A stretch of DNA of 25,973 bases. Origin: Avidehalobacter sp964569265 (GTDB lineage Bacteria; Bacillota; Dehalobacteriia; UBA4068; UBA4997). The position numbers were made by a program, and so were the translations under genes. The notes beneath the pieces were generated by a model. The model ran no database searches. It worked only from the letters and a program-made list of their open reading frames with translations, and had not been told where the DNA came from. Below are positions 1 through 6,603 of this stretch, one piece after another (the stretch's first letter is position 1; every line of letters starts with the position of its first letter). The stretch spans positions 1-25,973 of the forward strand of contig CAZMTO010000022.1 of NCBI GenBank assembly GCA_964569265.1, written 5' to 3'.

Positions 1-325
1 GTACGCCTCCTGCGATTCGTCAACTGACTTCGCGTATCTGTACCACTCTTGCAATTTTGCGGGTAGTGCAGTGCGGTTTTATCTACTTTGTCGTCAGCTT
101 CCTCACTTGTCGGCGTACTCTTGCCCTTCTGCTATTCTAACAAATTGTGGCTATAATTTTTGCCTTAAAAGCCGCGCCGCAGGGCTAAATAATTTCAATC
201 AAGGATGCCTGCCAAGGTATGTAGGGTGGTGGGCGGGAATAGATAACAGTCTATTCAGCCTTGAGTGAAATTACTTATAAAAGCCGCACTGCCAAGCTAT
301 GCGTGGTGTCGGGTGGGTGTCGGCG
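1..325. repeat. Mosaic intergenic repeat block upstream of uraA
   Basis: This stretch has no credible gene and is built from pieces that recur elsewhere in the window. Bases 1-56 match 1908-1963 with a single mismatch (G34 against C). The piece around 108-145 (CTCTTGCCCTTCTG) resembles 8427-8460. Bases 191-272 are a complete hairpin element, listed separately. Bases 283-325 look like a degenerate copy of the element core (CTGCCAAG, then G-rich GGTGTCGGGTGGG). The block is cut by the window start. What it does is unknown. Confidence 0.8.
191..272 (+). repeat. 82-bp inverted-repeat element, copy 1
   Basis: The left arm 191-207 (AATTTCAATCAAGGATG) pairs with the right arm 256-272 (CAGCCTTGAGTGAAATT) with two mismatches. 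Between them is a conserved G-rich core of about 48 bases containing CCTGCCAAGGTATGTAGGG and GGTGGGCGGGAATAGATA. Arm spacing is nearly the same in the copies at 2345 and 24376. It resembles a REP/MITE-like palindrome or a structured RNA element. I do not recognise it as a named family. Confidence 0.8.
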
Positions 326-380
326 CTTGTCGGCAATTTGTAAATAAAAGATAAAAATTGCAAATATTGCTAAAAAATGC

Positions 381-409
381 TTGTAATTATCGACAAATTC
401 TCCTATAAT
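381..409 (+). promoter_or_regulatory. Candidate sigma-A promoter of uraA
   Basis: TTGTAA at 381-386 and TATAAT at 404-409 are separated by 17 bases in an A+T-rich stretch just downstream of the repeat block. Transcription would start near 416, giving a leader of about 40 bases before the uraA start. I see no PyrR-type attenuator in this short leader. Confidence 0.6.
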
Positions 410-456
410 AAAAAAGATGTTTGTAGCTTTATTAGTTTATAGGAGAGGAAAAGATT

Positions 457-1839
457 ATGAACGAATCGAATGTAACGATCACGGATGCCAGAGAATTGGG
501 TACATTTAAGATGTTGGTGTTGGGCTTGCAGCATATGTTTGCAATGTTTGGTGCCACAATTTTGGTACCCATACTGGTAAGCAGCTATTTTGTTAATTCT
601 TGTGGCGAAGCGCCTACCACGGGGTTAACGGTGGCAGTAACGCTGTTTTGTGCAGGCGCCGGCACATTGTTGTTTCATGTATGTGCAAAATTTCAAGTCC
701 CGGCTTTTCTGGGTTCATCATTTGCGTTTTTAGGTGGGTTTTCTACAGTAGCAAGCCTAAACAGCGGTATCTACGCCGATATGTCGGTAAACGATAAAGC
801 AGCCTATGCGTGTGGTGGCGTGGTAATAGCCGGGCTTTTATATTTGGTTATGGCTGCGCTTATCAAGCTTTTGGGCGTAAAGCGTGTTATGCGTTACCTG
901 CCGCCGGTGGTTACCGGCCCGGTAATCATCTGTATTGGTTTAAGCCTTGCCGGTTCGGCTATCAGCAATGCATCTACCAACTGGTTTTTGGCGTTTGTGG
1001 CATTGGCGGTAATTATTGTATTTAATATTTGGGGCAAGGGTATGTTTAAGATCATCCCCATTTTGATGGGTGTGGCCATTGCCTATGCTGTGGCGGTGGT
1101 TATGCATCTTTGCGGTATGGTTAACCCGGACGGTTCGGCTATTTTGCAGTTTGCGCCGGTGGCCGAAGCCGGTTGGGTGGGTATACCGCATTTTCAGTTG
1201 GCCAAGTTTGATCTTACCGCAATTTTGGTTATGGCACCTATTGCCATTGCCACTATGATGGAACACGTTGGCGATATGTCGGCAATTTCGGCAACAGTTG
1301 GCAAAAATTACATTGCCAACCCCGGTTTGCACCGTACCCTTATGGGTGACGGTTTGGCTACGGCTATGGCCGGTTTAATTGGCGGCCCTGCCAACACCAC
1401 CTATGGCGAAAACACCGGTGTGTTAGAGCTTAGCCGTGTACATGACCCGCGCGTGATTCGTATTGCTGCGGTTTTTGCGCTGGTTATCAGCCTTATACCC
1501 AAGGTTTCGGCTATTATCAGCACAATGCCTTCTTCCATTATCGGCGGTGTAAGCTTTATGCTTTACGGTATGATATCGGCCATTGGTGTGCGTAATGTAG
1601 TAGAAAATAATGTAGATCTTAAAAAATCCCGCAACCTGATAATTGTAGGTGTTATATTTGTTTGCGGTTTGGGCTTTGGCAACGGCCTTACCTTTACGAT
1701 TGCCGGTACTTCTATTACTCTGACCGCGCTGGCCATTGCTGCCATTGCCGGTATTTTGCTTAATATGATATTGCCCGGCAACGACTATGAGTTTGGGGTT
1801 AATGAGGTGGGGGATGAGAATCGCGGTATTCACGCGTAA
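457..1839 (+). CDS. uraA: Uracil permease, NCS2 (nucleobase:cation symporter-2) family
   Basis: A 460-residue membrane protein for proton-coupled uracil uptake across the cytoplasmic membrane, feeding pyrimidine salvage. The N-terminal QHMFAMFGATILVPIL (about residues 26-41) is the family hallmark. The two conserved substrate-site glutamates are present: E269 in MEHVGD and E318 in TTYGENTG. Many hydrophobic helices fit the usual 14-helix 7+7 fold, and the length is slightly above the usual 420-440. The start is supported by AGGAGAGG at 441-448, eight bases before the ATG. The gene has its own promoter and ends directly at a repeat block, so it is probably monocistronic. Uracil rather than xanthine or uric acid is inferred from the closeness of the motifs to UraA/PyrP. 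Confidence 0.93.
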   Translation: MNESNVTITDARELGTFKMLVLGLQHMFAMFGATILVPILVSSYFVNSCGEAPTTGLTVAVTLFCAGAGTLLFHVCAKFQVPAFLGSSFAFLGGFSTVASLNSGIYADMSVNDKAAYACGGVVIAGLLYLVMAALIKLLGVKRVMRYLPPVVTGPVIICIGLSLAGSAISNASTNWFLAFVALAVIIVFNIWGKGMFKIIPILMGVAIAYAVAVVMHLCGMVNPDGSAILQFAPVAEAGWVGIPHFQLAKFDLTAILVMAPIAIATMMEHVGDMSAISATVGKNYIANPGLHRTLMGDGLATAMAGLIGGPANTTYGENTGVLELSRVHDPRVIRIAAVFALVISLIPKVSAIISTMPSSIIGGVSFMLYGMISAIGVRNVVENNVDLKKSRNLIIVGVIFVCGLGFGNGLTFTIAGTSITLTALAIAAIAGILLNMILPGNDYEFGVNEVGDENRGIHA

Positions 1840-1844
1840 CCTAC

Positions 1845-2430
1845 CGGAAGCTCAATAGCACCCCATCTGCTGTGTCATATAATTTTTCGCTTGTCGGCGT
1901 ACATTAAGTACGCCTCCTGCGATTCGTCAACTGACTTCGCCTATCTGTACCACTCTTGCAATTCCTTGGCTTTGGGTGCTTAGCCATTGCCTAAAAAAGC
2001 CGCGCCGCACGGCGTATATAGGGCGGTGGGTGGGAATAGATAGAACTCACTTTAGCGCGGCTTTTGGCTCAGAAGTGACAACTGCACTCCATCTGCTGTG
2101 TCATATAATTGCAATCAAGGCTGTCTGCCAAGGTATATAGGGCGGTGGATGGGAATAGATAGAACTCACTTTAGCGCGGCTTTTGGCTCAGAAGTGACAA
2201 CTGCACTCCATCTGCTGTGTCATATAATTGCAATCAAGGCTGTCTGCCAAGGTATATAGGGCGGTGGATGGGAATAGATAGAACTCACTTTAGCGCGGCT
2301 TTTGGCTCAGAAGCGACAACTGCACTACATCTGCTGTGTCATATAATTGCAATCAAGGCTGCCTGCCAAGGTATGTAGGGCGGTGGGCGGGAATAGATAG
2401 AACTCTTAATCAGCCTTGATTGAAATTATC
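1845..2430. repeat. Intergenic repeat block with a 119-bp tandem array (about 4 copies)
   Basis: The block begins within six bases of the uraA stop codon and fills most of the 700-base gap to spoIIID. Bases 1908-1963 repeat 1-56. GGCGTAC at 1895-1901 and GTACGCC at 1908-1914 are inverted. From about 2014 a 119-bp unit recurs at 2014, 2133, 2252 and 2371, with few differences between the middle copies. Each unit holds the GTATATAGGGCGGTGG core, GATAGAACTCACTTTAGCGC, CTGCTGTGTCATATAATTGC and CAATCAAGGCTG. The first core is flanked by inverted arms of a different sequence (AAAAGCCGCGC near 1996 and GCGCGGCTTTT near 2056). The last copy ends in the standard right arm. No coding potential is credible. 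Confidence 0.85.
2345..2427 (+). repeat. 83-bp inverted-repeat element, copy 2
   Basis: The left arm AATTGCAATCAAGGCTG (2345-2361) pairs with CAGCCTTGATTGAAATT (2411-2427) with one mismatch. The core matches copies 1 and 3 (CCTGCCAAGGTATGTAGGG, GGTGGGCGGGAATAGATA). It forms the 3' end of the 119-bp tandem array. A further core fragment (CCTGCCAAGGTATGTGCAG) lies at 2455-2473. Confidence 0.8.
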
Positions 2431-2491
2431 CTGAAAATATATTAAACGCCAAGCCTGCCAAGGTATGTGCAGTATAAAATCATAAAATAAA

Positions 2492-2536
2492 ACCCCCGGC
2501 ATAAACTTTAACAAAGTTTTAGCTTGTGCCGGGGGT
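2492..2536 (+). promoter_or_regulatory. Long hairpin covering the spoIIID ribosome binding site
   Basis: ACCCCCGGCA (2492-2501) pairs perfectly with TGCCGGGGGT (2527-2536). A nested stem AAACTTT/AAAGTTT (2503-2509 with 2513-2519) lies inside. The only Shine-Dalgarno-like run before spoIIID is the GGGGG at 2531-2535, which is within the 3' arm. TATTTTT follows, so the structure also has terminator character. It may be a terminator for read-through from upstream, a translational block on spoIIID, or both. Confidence 0.65.
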
Positions 2537-2542
2537 ATTTTT

Positions 2543-2815
2543 ATGCAAGATTATATCGCTAAAAGGGTGATGGAAATAAGCAGCTACATTATAGCCAGCA
2601 AAGCCACGGTGCGCCAAACTGCCGGGGTTTTTGGCGTTAGCAAAAGCACAGTACACAAGGATTTAACCGAGCGTCTGCCGCAGCTTAATGAGGTTATTGC
2701 CAAAGAGGTAGATTTGGTGCTGCAAAACAACAAGGCCGAACGTCACCTGCGCGGGGGTATGGCCACCAAGCTTAAGTACGAACACCGCGAGGCTGCACGG
2801 CAAATCAGCAAGTAG
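2543..2815 (+). CDS. spoIIID: Sporulation transcriptional regulator SpoIIID
   Basis: A 90-residue DNA-binding protein of the SpoIIID family, which in Bacillus works in the mother cell with sigma-E and controls the switch to sigma-K. The sequence follows the family almost end to end: MQDYI at the start, a helix-turn-helix around residues 20-45 with VFGVSKSTVHKDLTERLP, then RHLRGG and ATKLKY near 68-80. The start at 2543 is chosen because the first residues match the usual MHDYI start of the family. It stands alone between a repeat block and a terminator. Its ribosome binding site is inside a strong hairpin. Presence of this gene suggests sporulation capacity or a relic of it. Confidence 0.93.
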   Translation: MQDYIAKRVMEISSYIIASKATVRQTAGVFGVSKSTVHKDLTERLPQLNEVIAKEVDLVLQNNKAERHLRGGMATKLKYEHREAARQISK

Positions 2816-2849
2816 AATATTTGTAAATTTTTACCGTTGCCCTAAAATC

Positions 2850-2881
2850 ACAGCCGCGGGGGTTTTCTTGCGGCTGTTTTT
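2850..2881 (+). terminator. Rho-independent terminator after spoIIID
   Basis: ACAGCCGC (2850-2857) pairs perfectly with GCGGCTGT (2870-2877) around a 12-base loop and is followed by a run of T to 2881. Confidence 0.85.
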
Positions 2882-2950
2882 ATGGTAAAATATATTTTAT
2901 TCGAGCTTTACTTGCAGGTTATGTGTGGTAGTTAAGAGAGGAGCAATACA

Positions 2951-5551
2951 ATGTTGGTTTTTGGTAAAAAACAGTTGATAAAAGCGGGTAAAAGCGGATT
3001 AAAAGCTATGCTGCTGGCTGCGGCGTTTTCGGTGGCGGCGGTGCCGGCGTGGGCTTATAATGTGGCGTACCCGCAGTATTATGCCTTGGGCGACGGCGTT
3101 ACCTATTACGATGTGGCGGCCGAAAACGACACCGGTATTCAGCGGGCGCATTATATAGAATATACGCCCAACGAAGACATACAGCCGGTGGTGGGCTACG
3201 GCAAAGGCTTTTACGGGCGCTCTACCGTTGGTTATGTGGCCGATTATTTGACCAATGATTTAGGCTTGCAGGTGTTGGCCGGTTTTAATGCCGATTTTTT
3301 TAATACTAACACCGGGGTGCCTATCGGTTTGGTGATAAACGACGGCAAGCTGATATCTTCGACCGGCGGTGCTTATGCGGTGGGCTTTAGGGCTGACGGT
3401 ACGCATATTTTCGGCAAACCAAGGCTTAATATGACCATATCCGACGGCAGCAATTCGGTGGTGGTAGAAAATTTTAATAAAACGCGTTCGTCTTACACGG
3501 TAAATTTATATGACAAAAACTGGGGTGCCGAAACCAGACTGAGCAGCGCCGGCACCAATGTGCTGTTAGAAAAGCTTGACCCGACAGATGAGGTGGCTAT
3601 TGGCAGCAATATTAAAATGCGTGTGGTATCGGTGCGAGAAGAAAGTACATCTACGCCGATAGGTGAAGACCAAATGGTGCTTACGGTGGCGGCTACGGGC
3701 GATGCTACCAAGGTGGGTATTTTTTATGCCGGACAAGAGGTAGAGCTGGCTGTTACTGCCGATGACCCCACCTGGGGCGAGGCGGTTTATGCTGTGGGTG
3801 GTAAAAGTCTGGTGTTAGACGGTAAAATTGCCGCCGGAGACAGCCCTACCGGCAATGCTGCCCGCACGGCTATTGGCTTCCGTGAGGACGGCACAATGGT
3901 ATTTTTTGAAAACGACGGCCGTTTAAAAGACTTTAGTGTTGGTTTAAGCCCTGCCGCTTTGGGTGAAGAAATGTTGGCGCTGGGTGTGCAAAATGCCATA
4001 AATCTGGATGGCGGTGGTTCGTCGGTTATGGCGGTGCGGCGGTTTGGTTATTCGCTGGCCGTGGTAAATTCGCCGTCTGACGGTAAGGCGCGCACGGTGG
4101 CCAACCATATATTTTTGGTAAACCGCCGGTCGGCAGGCAACCGGGCGCAGGTTATTCAGGTGCAAACCCCAGCGCGTTATGTGCTGGCCGGTTCTACGGT
4201 GGAGCTTACTGCTTATGCTTTAAACGAAGCTCTGGAGCAGGTAAACTTAACGGAGCCGCTGCGTTGGTGGGTGCCTTCTTATATGGGTGAAATAGTTGAG
4301 CCGGCCGATGACGAAAACGCCAACGCCAACAAAGCCTATGTAAAGGCAGGCGATACCGTGGGCGAAATATCGGTGACGGTGGAAAGCGGCAACGTACAGG
4401 GCGGACAAAATCTGTATGTGCTGTCGTCGGTAAGCAGTCTGGCAATACAGCAGGGCGGCAAAACGCTTTCTACCCTTAATATTGCCGCCGGGGATACTGC
4501 AAATTTGGATATAAGCGGTGTGTATAAAGGCCAAAATGTAATTGTGGATAACAACACCGTTAAATGGCAGGTAAACGGCGATATCGGCACCATTGACAAT
4601 GACGGTAACTTCCGCGCCGGCGGTAAAGACAGCAGCGGTACCATAACAGCCGAGGTCGGTTCGGTAAAGGCTACGCTGCCGGTGGTGCTGCAAAATGCCG
4701 GTGACGGCCTGAGTATTGTGGCGGTAAACCTGCCCACCAAGCTGGCCGACGGTGAAGCAGCCGAATTCAGCCTGCGTGTTAGCGGCGGCTATGGCAGCTA
4801 CTTTTTAGACGAAGCGCAGATAGTTTTGCTGTTAGACGGCGCGCCGATGCCCTTTGATTATGCGTGGGCTACCGGCGTGGTAAGCACCGAACCTGTGGTT
4901 TTAAGTGCCGGTACACATCGCCTTACCCTTATAGCCGAAGATAACGACGGTCTGCTGGTGCGTAAATCGGTGACGGTTACGGTGGGTGATAATGCTGCGC
5001 AGCTTAATTATACCGATGTGCCGACGGAGCATTGGGCAGCCGATTTGATTGGTTATTTAGAAGCACGCGGCCTTATGCAGGGTGAAACCAACACCAAGGG
5101 CGAGCTGACGTTTAACCCCGGGCGCAACCTTACCCGTGCGGAATTTGCCGTTATTGCGGCGCGGTATTTGCAGTTGGATTGTTCACAGCCGACACCCCTG
5201 CCCTATGCCGACCGACCGGATATTCCGGCGTGGGCTATAGGTGCGGTGCGGGCGGTTTACACTGCCGGTATTATGCAGGGTGAAGATGTTAAGGGAGAAA
5301 CCTATTTTTATCCGCGCAACAACATCAGCCGACAGGAAGCTATGGCGGTGGTAAGCCGTATTTTGGGTGACGGTTATGCTGTTGATGAGCAGACCTTTAC
5401 CGACAGTGCCGAGGTAAGTGCCTGGGCTAAGCCGCATATTGATAAGCTGGTGGCTTTGGGCTTTGTGGGCGGCTATGAAGACGGCACAATAAAACCGCTT
5501 AGCGGCATTACCCGTGCCGAAATAGCAAAAATTATTTATAATCTGTATTAA
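2951..5551 (+). CDS. Exported phosphodiester glycosidase (NAGPA domain) with Ig-like region and three SLH repeats
   Basis: An 866-residue secreted protein. Residues 1-35 form a Sec signal peptide with cleavage after AWA. Residues about 36-390 are a phosphodiester glycosidase domain (NAGPA, related to the human uncovering enzyme), with the diagnostic NLDGGGSS at 351-358. Members cleave sugar-1-phosphodiester bonds. The substrate here is unknown; wall or capsule glycans are possible. Residues about 400-680 look like two or three bacterial Ig-like beta domains. Three SLH repeats start near 685, 752 and 816 and end at the last residue, and should attach the protein to secondary wall polymer or modified peptidoglycan. 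AGAGAGGAG at 2935-2943 supports the start. It follows the spoIIID terminator, so it should have its own promoter, which I could not place. Confidence 0.88.
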   Translation: MLVFGKKQLIKAGKSGLKAMLLAAAFSVAAVPAWAYNVAYPQYYALGDGVTYYDVAAENDTGIQRAHYIEYTPNEDIQPVVGYGKGFYGRSTVGYVADYLTNDLGLQVLAGFNADFFNTNTGVPIGLVINDGKLISSTGGAYAVGFRADGTHIFGKPRLNMTISDGSNSVVVENFNKTRSSYTVNLYDKNWGAETRLSSAGTNVLLEKLDPTDEVAIGSNIKMRVVSVREESTSTPIGEDQMVLTVAATGDATKVGIFYAGQEVELAVTADDPTWGEAVYAVGGKSLVLDGKIAAGDSPTGNAARTAIGFREDGTMVFFENDGRLKDFSVGLSPAALGEEMLALGVQNAINLDGGGSSVMAVRRFGYSLAVVNSPSDGKARTVANHIFLVNRRSAGNRAQVIQVQTPARYVLAGSTVELTAYALNEALEQVNLTEPLRWWVPSYMGEIVEPADDENANANKAYVKAGDTVGEISVTVESGNVQGGQNLYVLSSVSSLAIQQGGKTLSTLNIAAGDTANLDISGVYKGQNVIVDNNTVKWQVNGDIGTIDNDGNFRAGGKDSSGTITAEVGSVKATLPVVLQNAGDGLSIVAVNLPTKLADGEAAEFSLRVSGGYGSYFLDEAQIVLLLDGAPMPFDYAWATGVVSTEPVVLSAGTHRLTLIAEDNDGLLVRKSVTVTVGDNAAQLNYTDVPTEHWAADLIGYLEARGLMQGETNTKGELTFNPGRNLTRAEFAVIAARYLQLDCSQPTPLPYADRPDIPAWAIGAVRAVYTAGIMQGEDVKGETYFYPRNNISRQEAMAVVSRILGDGYAVDEQTFTDSAEVSAWAKPHIDKLVALGFVGGYEDGTIKPLSGITRAEIAKIIYNLY

Positions 5552-5640
5552 AAGCAACAGCAGCCGCATAATTTAACGGTAACCTTGCCCGGCAAACCGG
5601 CATATACCCTTATAAAAGCAAATTTGCAGGGGTGATGCTT

Positions 5641-6003
5641 ATGCCGGGCTTGCTTTTGCTGCTGTGTCTGCTGGCGCTGCTGCTGGCGGTGTGGCACCGT
5701 GTTGGCACCAAACAGCCGCGGCGGGCGGTGCTTATGGTGGCACCGGCCATACCGGTGCAGTGTGCAGAAGGTATGTTCAGGGCGGCGGCAGAGGAACTTT
5801 TGCCAAAGTATGGCTATGTGGCGGTGTATTACGCGGCGGAAAATGACGAAGTTGGGCAGATATTGACACGGCTGGCGGCAGCCTACCGACTTGATGTTTT
5901 AGACCGGGCGGCGGCTCTGCATTTGTGGCGTTTGGGTCGGGCGGATTTTTGGCGCCTTGGGCGTGACGGCGGCATAAGCTGCATTGTAAGGCAGGGGGCT
6001 TAA
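5641..6003 (+). CDS. Small hypothetical protein with N-terminal membrane segment
   Basis: About 120 residues, not recognised. The first 20 residues are a very leucine-rich hydrophobic helix (signal anchor or uncleaved signal), followed by basic residues, so the rest is probably outside the cytoplasm or membrane-associated. The remainder is mixed alpha/beta with many Ala, Arg and Leu and ends in SCIVRQGA. In-frame starts exist at GTG 5632, ATG 5635 and ATG 5641. AGGGG at 5628-5632 is best spaced for the ATG at 5641. It lies 89 bases after the SLH glycosidase and before a terminator, so the two may be co-transcribed. The frame is open over its whole length with typical local codon use, so it is probably real, but no function can be given. 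Confidence 0.6.
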   Translation: MPGLLLLLCLLALLLAVWHRVGTKQPRRAVLMVAPAIPVQCAEGMFRAAAEELLPKYGYVAVYYAAENDEVGQILTRLAAAYRLDVLDRAAALHLWRLGRADFWRLGRDGGISCIVRQGA

Positions 6004-6033
6004 AATATATAAAATAAGAAGAAAAAATATTTT

Positions 6034-6079
6034 GCGGGGCGCATTTAGGCAAATGCCATAGACAGCCCCCGCTTTTTTT
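6034..6079 (+). terminator. Rho-independent terminator with nested hairpin
   Basis: GCGGGGC (6034-6040) pairs with GCCCCCGC (6065-6072) with one bulge. An inner stem GCATTT/AAATGC lies within, and seven T follow (6073-6079). It ends the unit of the glycosidase and small membrane protein and overlaps the next promoter. Confidence 0.75.
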
Positions 6080-6087
6080 GCTATAAT
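6059..6087 (+). promoter_or_regulatory. Candidate promoter of the thioesterase-argS operon
   Basis: TAGACA (6059-6064) and TATAAT (6082-6087) are 17 bases apart. The -35 box lies within the preceding terminator, so the two units are packed tightly. Confidence 0.5.
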
Positions 6088-6129
6088 TAAATAGATTAAG
6101 CAAAATAGCGCAGCCAAGGGGGTATGACT

Positions 6130-6603
6130 ATGGCAGATGAACAAAAATCAGCTTTTGCCGAGGCCGATTGGCCAACAAAAATAAGCTTTTTTAACCAAAA
6201 AGAGCAGGCGTTTTACAGCAGCGGTATAGAGCTGGCAGACCTTGCCCCCGGTACAGCGCATATGCGGATGATACCCAGACCGGAGCATTTAAACGGGCGC
6301 GGGCGCCTGCCTATGGCGTGGGCTACCGTGCTGTTAGAGCAAACTGCCTGTATGGCGGCAAAATCTTACGGGCGCTATGTGGTGGCCGAACAGCTTTCGG
6401 TAAATTACCATAAAAGCCAAAGCCGCGGCGATTGTGCAATGCTGAATGCTTATGCCACCGAAAAAAATCGCGGCAAATACCTTGGCGTTTACACCGTAGA
6501 TGTTTTTGATGACCGGGATGAAGTTGTGGTATCCGGTACGGTAACGGTATATTTTGAAGATCGTGTAATAAGCTTTGACGATAATGGGGAGGACAAGATA
6601 TGA
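6130..6603 (+). CDS. Hotdog-fold protein, PaaI-like acyl-CoA thioesterase family
   Basis: About 157 residues with the layout of a single hotdog domain. HLNGRGRLPMAWATVLLEQ (about residues 56-74) matches the place of the PaaI-family HLN-x-x-G...HGG segment and following helix. EQLSVNYHKSQSRGD and GTVTVYFED are the expected beta strands. The usual HGG is replaced by LPMAWA, while a Glu is kept at the helix position where the catalytic Asp/Glu sits, so activity is uncertain. Members hydrolyse acyl-CoA or aryl-CoA thioesters in the cytoplasm. AAGGGGG at 6116-6122 is too close to the ATG at 6124 and well spaced for the ATG at 6130, which I prefer. The stop overlaps the argS start by four bases (ATGA), so the two are translationally coupled. 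Confidence 0.7.
   Translation: MADEQKSAFAEADWPTKISFFNQKEQAFYSSGIELADLAPGTAHMRMIPRPEHLNGRGRLPMAWATVLLEQTACMAAKSYGRYVVAEQLSVNYHKSQSRGDCAMLNAYATEKNRGKYLGVYTVDVFDDRDEVVVSGTVTVYFEDRVISFDDNGEDKI

Noticed and set aside
71..268. 65-residue open frame in the repeat block
   Set aside because: It lies over repeat fragments and the hairpin element. The peptide NQGCLPRYVGWW recurs in the frame at 8490-8690 only because the DNA repeats. There is no ribosome binding site.
2014..2420. 119-bp tandem array considered as a CRISPR array
   Set aside because: There is no alternation of short identical repeats and unique spacers. The whole 119-base unit repeats, and no cas gene is present.
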